In this document: piece by piece, positions 19,709 to 27,786 of the stretch
Numbering within the stretch: the stretch's first letter is position 1
How the letters are laid out: the number at the start of each line of letters is the position of its first letter
Source: Rudaea sp. 3F27F6
Lineage (GTDB): Bacteria; Pseudomonadota; Gammaproteobacteria; Xanthomonadales; Rhodanobacteraceae
Length of the DNA stretch: 64,000 nucleotides
Direction: 5' to 3'
NCBI RefSeq assembly: GCF_005503555.1
Contig: NZ_SCNG01000003.1
Location: 248,001-312,000, forward strand
Position numbers and translations under genes: made by a program
Notes under the pieces: generated by a model
Told to the model about the DNA's origin: nothing
Databases searched by the model: none
What the model saw: only the letters and a program-made list of their open reading frames with translations

Positions 19709-20689
19709 TTATCCGCGTTCGAGTGGCCGGTCGATCAGCGCGAGTTCGCGCCGGCCGCGCACGAGGTTGAGCTGGCGCGTGCCGAGCAACTTGCCGAGTT
19801 CGCCGGCCGGCACCTTGAGCGGCCCCGGTTCGCCGATGCCCGCCTGACCCGGTGTCGGCAGCGGATAGGCGAGCGACATCGCGGTGTGCAAGGCGACGTT
19901 GCCTTCGACCTTTTGCAGCACCTGATGGATATGCCCGTTGAGCACGGTGACCGATCCGAACGGACGCAGCAGAGCGAGTGCCTGCGCGGCGTCGGCGGTG
20001 CCCCAGCCCCACGGCTCCCACACCGTCCACATCGGGATGTGCGCGAGCACGACGACCGGCGTGGAATGCGAAACGCCGGCAAGATCGGTCTTGAGCCACG
20101 CAAGCTGCTCGTCGCCGAGCGAGGTCATCGTGCCCATCTTGAAGTTGAGCGTGTTGGTCAGGCCGACGAAATGCACGCCGCCCTGGTCGAAGCTGTACCA
20201 GCCGCGGCCCTTGCCGTCGTGGTCGAAAAACTTGAGATAGCCTTCGAGGCCGTTGTCGATCGTGTCGTGCTCGCCGGGGACGGTGTGCACGCGGTCGACC
20301 TTTAGCTCCTGCAGAAGCTCGCGCGCCTGGCCGAACTCTTCCGCCTTGGACAGGTGCGAGACGTCGCCGGTGTGCACGACGAAAGCCGGCGCCTGCGGCA
20401 GCGCGCGGATGTCGGCGATCGCGCGGCGCAGCGAACCGACCACGTCGGGGTTGGCGTCTTTCTTGAAGCCGATGTGCGTGTCGCTGATCTGCACGAAGGT
20501 CAGCGCGTTCGGAGCGGCTGCCGCGGTTTTGCCGTCGCTAGTTGCGCCGAGTGCGCGCGGAATGCCGCCGGCGACGGTCCAGACCACGGCCGCGCCGGTC
20601 CAGGCGGCGAGGCAGCCGAGCGCTTTGCGGCGGTGCGGGTCGTGCGTATCTTGTTGCGGCGGGAGCTGTATCGAATCGTAAGTTTTCAT
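19709..20689 (-). CDS. Tat-exported metallophosphoesterase
   Basis: 326-residue calcineurin-like phosphoesterase. The N-terminus has a twin-arginine motif (RRKALGCLAAW) and a hydrophobic stretch ending GIPRALGA, pointing to folded export by Tat. The metal-binding motifs are ordered as expected: ISDTHIG, HTGDVSH, VPGEHD (where GNHD is usual), LAHIPMW and NGHIHQ. The ATG at 20689 has AGGAAA upstream. It is the first gene of a five-gene minus-strand run with cupredoxin, cytochrome b561, sigma and anti-sigma genes. The substrate is unknown; phosphodiester or phospholipid-like compounds are typical of the family. Confidence 0.9.
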   Translation of the reverse strand: MKTYDSIQLPPQQDTHDPHRRKALGCLAAWTGAAVVWTVAGGIPRALGATSDGKTAAAAPNALTFVQISDTHIGFKKDANPDVVGSLRRAIADIRALPQAPAFVVHTGDVSHLSKAEEFGQARELLQELKVDRVHTVPGEHDTIDNGLEGYLKFFDHDGKGRGWYSFDQGGVHFVGLTNTLNFKMGTMTSLGDEQLAWLKTDLAGVSHSTPVVVLAHIPMWTVWEPWGWGTADAAQALALLRPFGSVTVLNGHIHQVLQKVEGNVALHTAMSLAYPLPTPGQAGIGEPGPLKVPAGELGKLLGTRQLNLVRGRRELALIDRPLERG

Positions 20690-20790
20690 GGCGGTTTCCT
20701 GGCGGCGAGCGGGGGACTCAACCGACAAGATCGTCCAGGGCGCGGTTTTATTCCCGCCTCGGAAACTCCGCCTGTACGCCAGTTTGCCTA

Positions 20791-20799
20791 TGCGATAAT
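20791..20799 (+). promoter_or_regulatory. Possible extended -10 promoter of gcvT
   Basis: TGCGATAAT is an extended -10 (TGn plus GATAAT) 30 bases before the gcvT ATG. No -35 match is visible. No glycine riboswitch is recognisable in the short leader. Confidence 0.45.
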
Positions 20800-20828
20800 G
20801 CGCAGCATTCCAATGGACGGTGATCAGC

Positions 20829-21914
<1,086 letters not shown>

Positions 21915-22021
21915 CCGCGACGGAAGGGCGGCTGCGTGCGTCGGATGTTCGCGCGCGCCCGTGCCGTGTAAAATTCCCCCCAGCGATTTCCCCCGAACCG
22001 TTACCACGCAGGATTGAATCC

Positions 22022-22420
22022 ATGAACGAAATTCCCGGCGACCTGAAATTCATGAAGACCCACGAGTGGGCGCGCGTCGAGGACAACGGCAATGTCACGA
22101 TCGGCATTTCCGATCATGCGCAGGGCCTGCTCGGCGATTTGGTCTACGTCGAACTGCCGAGCGTCGGCGACGAGGTCAAGGCTGGCAACGCCTGCGCTGT
22201 GGTCGAATCGGTCAAGGCCGCGTCGGACGTGTACGCGCCGGTATCGGGCGAAGTCGTCGCGGTCAACTCCGCGCTCGGCGACAAGCCCGAGACGATCAAC
22301 GAAGACGCTTATGGCGAAGGCTGGATCTTCGTCGTCAAGCCGTCCAACCTCGCCGAGGAATCCGAAGAGCTGCTCGGTCCGGACGACTACGCCGAGTCGA
22401 TCGAAGACGACGAGCACTGA
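22022..22420 (+). CDS. gcvH: Glycine cleavage system H protein
   Basis: 132 residues, the usual size. It is the lipoyl carrier that shuttles the aminomethyl group among GcvP, GcvT and dihydrolipoamide dehydrogenase. The lipoylated Lys sits in [20 protein letters not shown]. The start [20 protein letters not shown] and the end [12 protein letters not shown] match the family. A strong terminator follows at once, so gcvT-gcvH form a two-gene unit. Confidence 0.97.
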   Translation: MNEIPGDLKFMKTHEWARVEDNGNVTIGISDHAQGLLGDLVYVELPSVGDEVKAGNACAVVESVKAASDVYAPVSGEVVAVNSALGDKPETINEDAYGEGWIFVVKPSNLAEESEELLGPDDYAESIEDDEH

Positions 22421-22446
22421 TCGCTCGCGGCAAACCGTTTCGCCGG

Positions 22447-22475
22447 AAGGGCGCGTCGATCGACGCGCCCTTTTG
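22447..22475 (+). terminator. Rho-independent terminator after gcvH
   Basis: A 13-bp perfect palindrome centred on GTCGATCGAC and flanked by AAGGGCGC and GCGCCCTT runs into TTTTGTTTTG. Confidence 0.85.
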
Positions 22476-23524
22476 TTTTGCGGCGACGCTTCCCCTTTCC
22501 GCATCCACGCCGCCGCGATGCCGACAGCGAGCGGCGCGAACCGGATTGAAGACCTTGCCGGCGGAACGGCCGTCGCAGCGAAGACGGATCAGCACAACGC
22601 GGTGCGTCTGCATCTGGAAGGACGATTGCGCTCCCGCCCTGAGGCATGCAGGCAAAGCATGCGCGGTGCCAAGGCGAACTCGAACGCCCACGCGTCGGAG
22701 ATTGCCCGGCGGCGAAGAGTGCAACGGCAGTGTCCGGCCGAAGAGAGCGTGCCGACGCGGGCGTGCAGAACGCATGCACGCTACGCGGCGCGATCCTCGG
22801 CGTGAAGCGCCGGAGCTTGCGCCACCCTTCGTTCGGCGAAGTCGCGCCGCGAGCGCCGTACTCAGCGACCGATGCCGTCGAGCAGTTCATCACCGACGTC
22901 GGTAGCGTCGGCCGCCGCGCTCGGCGACGAATATCGGGATAGCGGAAGCATCCTCGTCGTCTGCGCGACCGGAACGAAGACGACGGATGATCCCGACTGC
23001 TCGATCGACGCCTCCAAGCGCGCGTCGATCTGAAGTCTCCGTCGTCGAGGACGATGCATCGACGATGATTTTCGGCGCGGAGCGAGTGCGAGCGGAAAGT
23101 ATACTTCTCGCAAATTCGCGCAAATCGGATCGAAAATCGTCTCTTTCGGGCGGCGAGTGAAAAAAATTTTTCGTTCGCCGCCACCGCCGTTCAGATGCCG
23201 TTGCCGTAGACGGCACGTGACGGGAAGTCGGAGCGCAAGATCGTCTTCGCCTCGGCTTATACTTTGGCAAAAATGCAAATAAGATAAAAGTATAGCGAGT
23301 GCTTCCCTGCGATAAGCCCTGCGGACCGCATCAAATCTAGCTTTTTTCGATCTGCTCTTCGTGCGTGCATGCGTCGGTGACGCGGATGCGCAAAAGTGAT
23401 CGAATGTAAATGGACGTCCAAACGCTTATGCGTGCGCGCGACCGTGGCGGCCGGCGGACGCCGCAAGCGGCGCTGCGATGCGGTGTCTGCCGGTTTCGAC
23501 GCCGTGCGCGATAGCACAAATCTG
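22476..23524. other. About 1 kb with no supportable gene
   Basis: Open frames here are all Arg/Ser-rich and lack any family signature or ribosome-binding site, so I call no protein. Composition becomes AT-richer towards 23100-23400 (for example AAATTCGCGCAAAT). One strong dyad (23149-23182) and one GACGTC palindrome (23411-23420) stand out. It could be decayed sequence, an unknown RNA or a long regulatory region for metJ. Confidence 0.5.
23149..23182. repeat. Inverted repeat with A/T core
   Basis: GGCGGCGA and TCGCCGCC flank an A7-T5 core, giving a symmetrical hairpin that could stop transcription from either side. No gene abuts it, so its client is unclear. Confidence 0.5.
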
Positions 23525-23553
23525 TTGACAGCAAAACACTTCGGGAATAATTT
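23525..23553 (+). promoter_or_regulatory. Sigma-70 promoter of metJ
   Basis: A perfect TTGACA -35 box, a 17-base spacer and a TAATTT -10 box. The predicted transcript would begin near 23560, leaving a leader of fewer than 20 bases before the ATG at 23577. Confidence 0.7.
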
Positions 23554-23576
23554 TTGCGCCGTCGTTACACCTGCAC

Positions 23577-23942
23577 ATGGAATCCATGACGGCGGCGAAG
23601 TTTGTAAAGCCTTACATCGAACACGGCAGCAAGTCCGAGGCCGTGAAGAAAGTGACGGTCTCCATACCGCTTCACGTACTCAAACTTCTCTCCGATGAAC
23701 GCACCCGCCGGCAGGTGAACAATCTCAGGCACGCGACGAACAGCGATTTGCTGGTCGAAGCGTTTCTGCATGCTTTTACTGGGCAACAACTACCAACTGA
23801 CGAGGAGCTAAGACGCGATATGGCTACGAAGAAAGCTGCAAAGAAGGCACCTGCCAAGAAAGCTGTGAAGAAAGTTGCGAAGGCCAAGGTTGTGAAGAAG
23901 GCCGCGAAGAAGGTCGCCAAGAAGGCTGCCAAGAAGAAGTAA
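23577..23942 (+). CDS. metJ: MetJ-family repressor fused to a histone H1-like lysine/alanine tail
   Basis: 121 residues. Residues 10-80 are a clear MetJ ribbon-helix-helix core: the DNA-contact strand VKKVTVSIP, then [17 protein letters not shown] and [13 protein letters not shown]. MetJ represses methionine genes with S-adenosylmethionine as corepressor, and the residues that bind it (equivalents of Arg42, Glu59, His63, Phe65 in the Escherichia coli protein) are all kept. The usual C-terminal 25 residues are absent. In their place, from residue 82, stands a 40-residue tail of Lys-Ala-Ala-Lys-Lys repeats like histone H1 or AlgP. An in-frame ATG at 23820, with GAGGAG 12 bases upstream, could also give the tail as a separate peptide. 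The start at 23577 lacks a good SD; 23586 is a second ATG. Confidence 0.82.
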   Translation: MESMTAAKFVKPYIEHGSKSEAVKKVTVSIPLHVLKLLSDERTRRQVNNLRHATNSDLLVEAFLHAFTGQQLPTDEELRRDMATKKAAKKAPAKKAVKKVAKAKVVKKAAKKVAKKAAKKK

Positions 23943-24076
23943 GTTTCATCCAGCAACACCTTTTATATAGTTGTCTGACTGCGGATCCCGGCTTTACGAA
24001 ATATCAGGATCCGATGTTCACCGGATGCGAGGTTGGCATCCGGTTCTCAAAACTAGAAAAGCGATACCCCGTTTTA

Positions 24077-24110
24077 CCTCTCTCCGCGAAATGCCCAGCG
24101 CGGAGAGAGG
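24077..24110. repeat. Long perfect hairpin downstream of metJ
   Basis: CCTCTCTCCGCG and CGCGGAGAGAGG, 12 bp each, face each other around a 10-base loop. No T-run follows. It sits in the 398-bp gap between metJ and the TonB-type gene (23943-24340), which holds no convincing gene. It may be a terminator, a processing site or part of a structured RNA. Confidence 0.5.
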
Positions 24111-24340
24111 CCTTAAACGGACCTCTCCAGGAGCGACCGCTCCGCACTCCCTATCTGTTCAGACGACGTGCGCACCCGATGCGTGCGGCGATGCCGCTTT
24201 GCCGCAAATTTCTTGCTGCTGTCACGGCCGCGCAATCGCAATCTGTTTAGGTTCGAGTCAGAAACATGACGCTCGTCAAGGAATCGTGACCGCATAACGT
24301 GGTATCCATCGCACTTCGCAAAAACAGGGGGCGAGGTCGT

Positions 24341-25345
24341 ATGGCGAGCGGTCGTAAGGGTTCCGGACTATGGATCGCGTTGCTGGGGGTTGCGGTGATC
24401 GCAGCTGCCCTGGCGTATTTTTTCTTTTTCAGAGGTGACTCGGGCGGGCTGGCGTCGTCGGCTCCAGGGGCGGCCAAGTCTGCCACCGCACCGGCGACAC
24501 CGGCGGCAGGTACGCCGGCGGTTCCGGGCGGCGAAGCCGCGCAGCGCACCGATCTGACTATCGGCGATTTGTTGCGCAACGCGGGCACGGCGGTCGCCGA
24601 AGGGCGGCTGATCGACCCGCCGGGCAACAGTGCCGTCGATTTCTATCTGCTCGTGCTCGGCCGCGACGCGAACAACGCGGCGGCGCAGGAAGGCCTGCGC
24701 GAATTGTTCTCGCTCGCCGCGGGCGAGATCGAACAGAAGATCAACTCCGGCCAGATCGACGAAGGCCGGCGCGCGATCGATCTGCTCGGCAAGTTCGACG
24801 CGAACAACTACACGCTGACGATCCTGCGCAACAAACTCGATCTGAAGAAAAAGCAGATGGATCGCGAACAGGAGAAGCGCGATCAGGACAAGGCGCTCGC
24901 GGCGAACGCAGGCAAGAACGCGACACCGGCGGCGACGTCGCCGACGGCAACGCCGACGCCCTCTGCGGAAACCAAGCCGGCCGTCGCCGAAGCGGCAAAG
25001 CCTGCCGCGGCACCTGCGGCGACCAAGGCGGCGGCACCGGCAACACCGGCCGCGACTCCGGCCGGCGAAACGCGTGCCGCGGTTCTGGTCAGTCAGCCGG
25101 CACCGCGCTATCCGGCCGAGGCATTCCGCTCGCGCCAGGAAGGTTGGGTCGAAGTGGCCTTCACCGTCGCTGCCGACGGCAGCGTCAAGGACGGCTCGGT
25201 CATCAGCGCGAATCCGCCTCGCCTGTTCAACACCGCGGCATTGCGCGGCATTACCGACTGGAAATTCCAGCCGCGGCTGGAGAACGGCAAGCCGGTCGAG
25301 CAGCAGGTGCGTACGCGCATTGAGTTCAAGCTGCCGAACCAGTAA
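24341..25345 (+). CDS. TonB family protein with N-terminal membrane anchor
   Basis: 334 residues. A membrane helix near the N-terminus (about 11-29, WIALLGVAVIAAALAYFFFF) is followed by an Ala/Pro/Thr-rich spacer and a helical middle domain (about 75-185, LFSLAAGEIEQKINSGQIDEG, a TPR-like look). A second Ala/Pro-rich linker and a C-terminal TonB domain (about 245-334, PAPRYPAEAFRSRQEGWVEV, AALRGITDWKFQP) complete it. TonB passes energy from the proton gradient to outer-membrane receptors. No exbB/exbD lies beside it, and the helical insert is unusual for classical TonB, so it may have another partner. The ATG at 24341 with GAGG upstream is preferred to a GTG at 24299. Confidence 0.82.
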   Translation: MASGRKGSGLWIALLGVAVIAAALAYFFFFRGDSGGLASSAPGAAKSATAPATPAAGTPAVPGGEAAQRTDLTIGDLLRNAGTAVAEGRLIDPPGNSAVDFYLLVLGRDANNAAAQEGLRELFSLAAGEIEQKINSGQIDEGRRAIDLLGKFDANNYTLTILRNKLDLKKKQMDREQEKRDQDKALAANAGKNATPAATSPTATPTPSAETKPAVAEAAKPAAAPAATKAAAPATPAATPAGETRAAVLVSQPAPRYPAEAFRSRQEGWVEVAFTVAADGSVKDGSVISANPPRLFNTAALRGITDWKFQPRLENGKPVEQQVRTRIEFKLPNQ

Positions 25346-25374
25346 GAGGTCTCGTTTTTCCCAAGTGCATCGCA

Positions 25375-25402
25375 CGTCGTTCCCGCAGAAGCGGGAACGA
25401 CG
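25375..25402. terminator. Bidirectional terminator-like hairpin
   Basis: A 12-bp perfect stem, CGTCGTTCCCGC and GCGGGAACGACG, closes an AGAA loop between two convergent genes. The TTCCCGC-loop-GCGGGAA core also occurs at the ends of the 690-bp element near 30 kb, so it may be a dispersed repeat serving as a terminator. Confidence 0.6.
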
Positions 25403-25420
25403 GATGCTTACCGTATCTCT

Positions 25421-26824
25421 TTAGCGCTTGCGCCCAGCGACGACGCGTGCGCGCTTCGGCGCGGGCGTTGGGGCGTCGAGCCCGGCCCAGTCGACTTCAG
25501 GCAGGCCGAGGTAGCGGTCGAGCAGCATCGGCAGCAGGCCCGAGGGCAAGGCGGTTTCGCAATTCCACAACATCACCGTGCCGAAGCGCGTGCGCGGGAA
25601 GAACGCGATCATCGAGTGATAGCCCTTCACGTAACCGGCGTGGAAGACCAGCGTTTCGCCGGCATAGTCGAACACGCGCCAGCCGAGCGCGTACTGCGAT
25701 TCACTGACGCGCATGCGGCGCCACGGCGCAACGCGGCGCTCGTGCGGCGTTTCGATCTGCGGCGTGTGCAACGTCTTGAGTTCGTCCGGCGAAAGCACAT
25801 CGGGGCGGCCGCCCATCTGCGCGATCAGCCACTGGGTCATGTCCTTGATGCTCGCATTGATGCCGGCCGCGGGCGCGACATGGTAGTAGCCTTCCTTGTT
25901 CTCGAACGGCACCCAGCCCGCACGCGCACGCACGTGCGGACGCGCCCAGCTCGCGCTCGATTCGAGCGCGTCGCGGCCGTAGCTCGCGGTGGTCATGCCG
26001 AGCGGCGAGAAGATGCGCTTCTCGACCTGATGGCTGAAGAAGTCGCCGGTGGTCGCGTAGATGACGTCGCCGATCAGCGAGTAGGTGACGTTCTGGTAGC
26101 CGTAGCACTCGCCAACGTCGCAGGCCATCGGCACTTCTTTGAGGCGGTCTACGAGCAGCGGATAAGGCTCGTTCGCTTCGATCAGGCGGTCGTAGGTGTT
26201 GTGCGGCAGGCCGACGCGCTGACTCAGCACGTCGCGCACGGTGAGCTTGCTGCTCGCGTCGGTGTCGATCAGCTCGAACGCCGGCACGACGCTGGCCACG
26301 GTCGTGTTCCACGAGAACGCGCCGTCTTCGATGAGGATCGCGGCCATGGCGCTCGCGAATGCCTTCGACAACGAAGCGAGGCGGAACACAGTGTCAGGCG
26401 TGACTTTGAGGCCGGCCTTCGCATCCGCGTAGCCGAGGCCGCGCTGCATCAGAATCTTGTCGTCCTTGACCACGGCGACGGCGAGGCCAGCGATGCGATC
26501 GCCTTCCTCGACCTTGTCGAGCAGACGATCGAGATCGGCGGTGGAGGCGACCGCGTCGCCCGCGCTGCGCGCACTGTCGCTCTTGGCGACGGGGGTGATG
26601 TCCTCGGACTCGGTCTCTTCGGGAGCGGCTTCGCCGGCGGGCGCGCGCTTGGCCGTCGTCTTCGATTTGAGCACCGCTTTGGTCGGCGCTGCTGTGGCGG
26701 TGCCTTGTGCTTTGGCGGCGGTCTTCCCGGCCGGACCGTCGGAAGGCGGGTCTGCGGCCGTCAACGTGATCGGGGTGAAACTCAGGGCGGCAAGAATCAG
26801 CAGCGCGCGCGGTCGTAGGGCCAT
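25421..26824 (-). CDS. Exported serine hydrolase of the beta-lactamase/penicillin-binding fold (class C-like)
   Basis: 467 residues. A signal peptide (LLILAALSFTPITLTAA) is followed by a 60-residue Ala/Lys/Thr-rich linker and the hydrolase domain. Its catalytic motifs are Ser-x-x-Lys in ASLSKAF (Ser151, Lys154), the Tyr-x-Asn motif in GYQNVTYS (Tyr243, Asn245) and HAGYVKGYHS in place of KTG. This places it with EstB/AmpC-like esterases and D-amino-acid peptidases of the serine hydrolase (beta-lactamase superfamily) group; drug resistance is not implied. It is convergent with the TonB-type gene, and the start at 26824 follows from the signal peptide. Confidence 0.9.
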   Translation of the reverse strand: MALRPRALLILAALSFTPITLTAADPPSDGPAGKTAAKAQGTATAAPTKAVLKSKTTAKRAPAGEAAPEETESEDITPVAKSDSARSAGDAVASTADLDRLLDKVEEGDRIAGLAVAVVKDDKILMQRGLGYADAKAGLKVTPDTVFRLASLSKAFASAMAAILIEDGAFSWNTTVASVVPAFELIDTDASSKLTVRDVLSQRVGLPHNTYDRLIEANEPYPLLVDRLKEVPMACDVGECYGYQNVTYSLIGDVIYATTGDFFSHQVEKRIFSPLGMTTASYGRDALESSASWARPHVRARAGWVPFENKEGYYHVAPAAGINASIKDMTQWLIAQMGGRPDVLSPDELKTLHTPQIETPHERRVAPWRRMRVSESQYALGWRVFDYAGETLVFHAGYVKGYHSMIAFFPRTRFGTVMLWNCETALPSGLLPMLLDRYLGLPEVDWAGLDAPTPAPKRARVVAGRKR

Positions 26825-27092
26825 GTCTTGATCATCGGGTCGTGCTCCGTGCGTTGTGGAGTCTCCGATTGAGCTGCTGCGCTCGACATCTCGGTCGCCG
26901 GCGGCATGCGGAATTCCCGCGTACTCGAAGTACGCTCCGATTCCTCCATCCCGGCATCGCCGATCTGTATTCGCTCGCCACGCTTAATTCGAAGTTTCGT
27001 TGTTGTTGCGCGGGGCACAAATCCGGACAAAAACCCCGTGCTATGCTCTCGCACGGGGCGCAATTCTAGCGCCAAAAAACGGGGAAGATGTT

Positions 27093-27680
27093 ATGTCTGC
27101 ACTAATAGTCTTGGCCGTTATTGTCGTCGTCGGCTTCTGGCTCGTCGGCATTTACAACGGTCTCGTCACCGCACGCAACGGCTATAAAAATGCCTTCGCA
27201 CAGATCGACGTGCAACTGCAGCGCCGCTACGACCTGATCCCGAATCTGGTCGAAACCGCGAAGGGTTACATGAAGCACGAGCGCGAAGTGCTCGAAGCGG
27301 TGACCGCCGCGCGTGGTGCGGCGATGAACGGACTGGCCGCGGCCAAGGCGAACCCGGGCGATCCGTCGGCCATGCAGAACCTATCGGGTGCCGAGCAGCA
27401 ACTGCAGCAGGCGCTGCTCAAGTTCAACGCGGTCGCCGAGGCCTATCCCGACCTCAAGGCCAATCAGAACATGATGCAGCTGTCCGAAGAGCTGACCTCG
27501 ACCGAGAATAAAGTCGCGTTCGCGCGCCAGGCCTACAATGACGGCGTGCTGTTCTACAACAACAAACGCGAAGTCTTCCCGAACTCGATCATCGCCAACT
27601 CTTTCGCGTTCGCACCGGCGACGCCGCTCGAGATCGAGTCGCCTGAGGCGAGGAAGGCGGTCAAGGTGTCCTTCTCCTAA
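27093..27680 (+). CDS. lemA: LemA family membrane protein
   Basis: 195 residues. One N-terminal membrane helix (LIVLAVIVVVGFWLVGIYNGL) is followed by a four-helix cytoplasmic or periplasmic bundle with the family hallmarks YNGLVTARNGYKNAFAQIDV, QLQRRYDLIPNLVETAKGY, ENKVAFARQAYNDGV and YNNKREVFPNS. The ribosome-binding site GGGGAAGA lies five bases before the ATG. It is followed by an M48 protease gene, a pairing often found with LemA. Its molecular role is not established. Confidence 0.95.
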   Translation: MSALIVLAVIVVVGFWLVGIYNGLVTARNGYKNAFAQIDVQLQRRYDLIPNLVETAKGYMKHEREVLEAVTAARGAAMNGLAAAKANPGDPSAMQNLSGAEQQLQQALLKFNAVAEAYPDLKANQNMMQLSEELTSTENKVAFARQAYNDGVLFYNNKREVFPNSIIANSFAFAPATPLEIESPEARKAVKVSFS

Positions 27681-27683
27681 GAG

Positions 27684-27777
27684 CCGGGATTTGGGATTCG
27701 GGATGGGTACAAGCCGGTAGCCGCAATCGGTCTTGGTTTTTGCTCTCCCGAATCACCAATCTCGAATCTCCAATCCG
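27684..27777. repeat. GATTCGGGATT-type repeat pair filling the lemA-M48 gap
   Basis: A direct run built on GGGATTTGGGATTCGGGATG lies next to lemA. A matching inverted run (CCCGAATCACCAATCTCGAA) lies next to the protease gene. Together they fill almost the whole intergenic space. The same word family recurs in murE and ddl. Confidence 0.65.
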
Positions 27778-27786
27778 CGCTTCTCA

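Noticed and set aside
20690-20828. Glycine riboswitch upstream of gcvT
   Set aside because: The leader from the likely promoter is only about 25 bases and no tandem aptamer sequence is visible.
22387-23184. 265-codon minus-strand frame in the gene-poor region
   Set aside because: Arg/Ser-rich, overlaps the gcvH terminator and has no ribosome-binding site or family match.
23971-24297. 108-codon frame between metJ and the TonB-type gene
   Set aside because: Runs through a perfect hairpin, has random-looking composition and no ribosome-binding site.
25421-26824. True class C beta-lactamase (resistance gene)
   Set aside because: Ser-x-x-Lys and Tyr-x-Asn are present, but KTG is replaced by a His-Ala-Gly motif and the long N-terminal linker fits esterase-like serine hydrolases.
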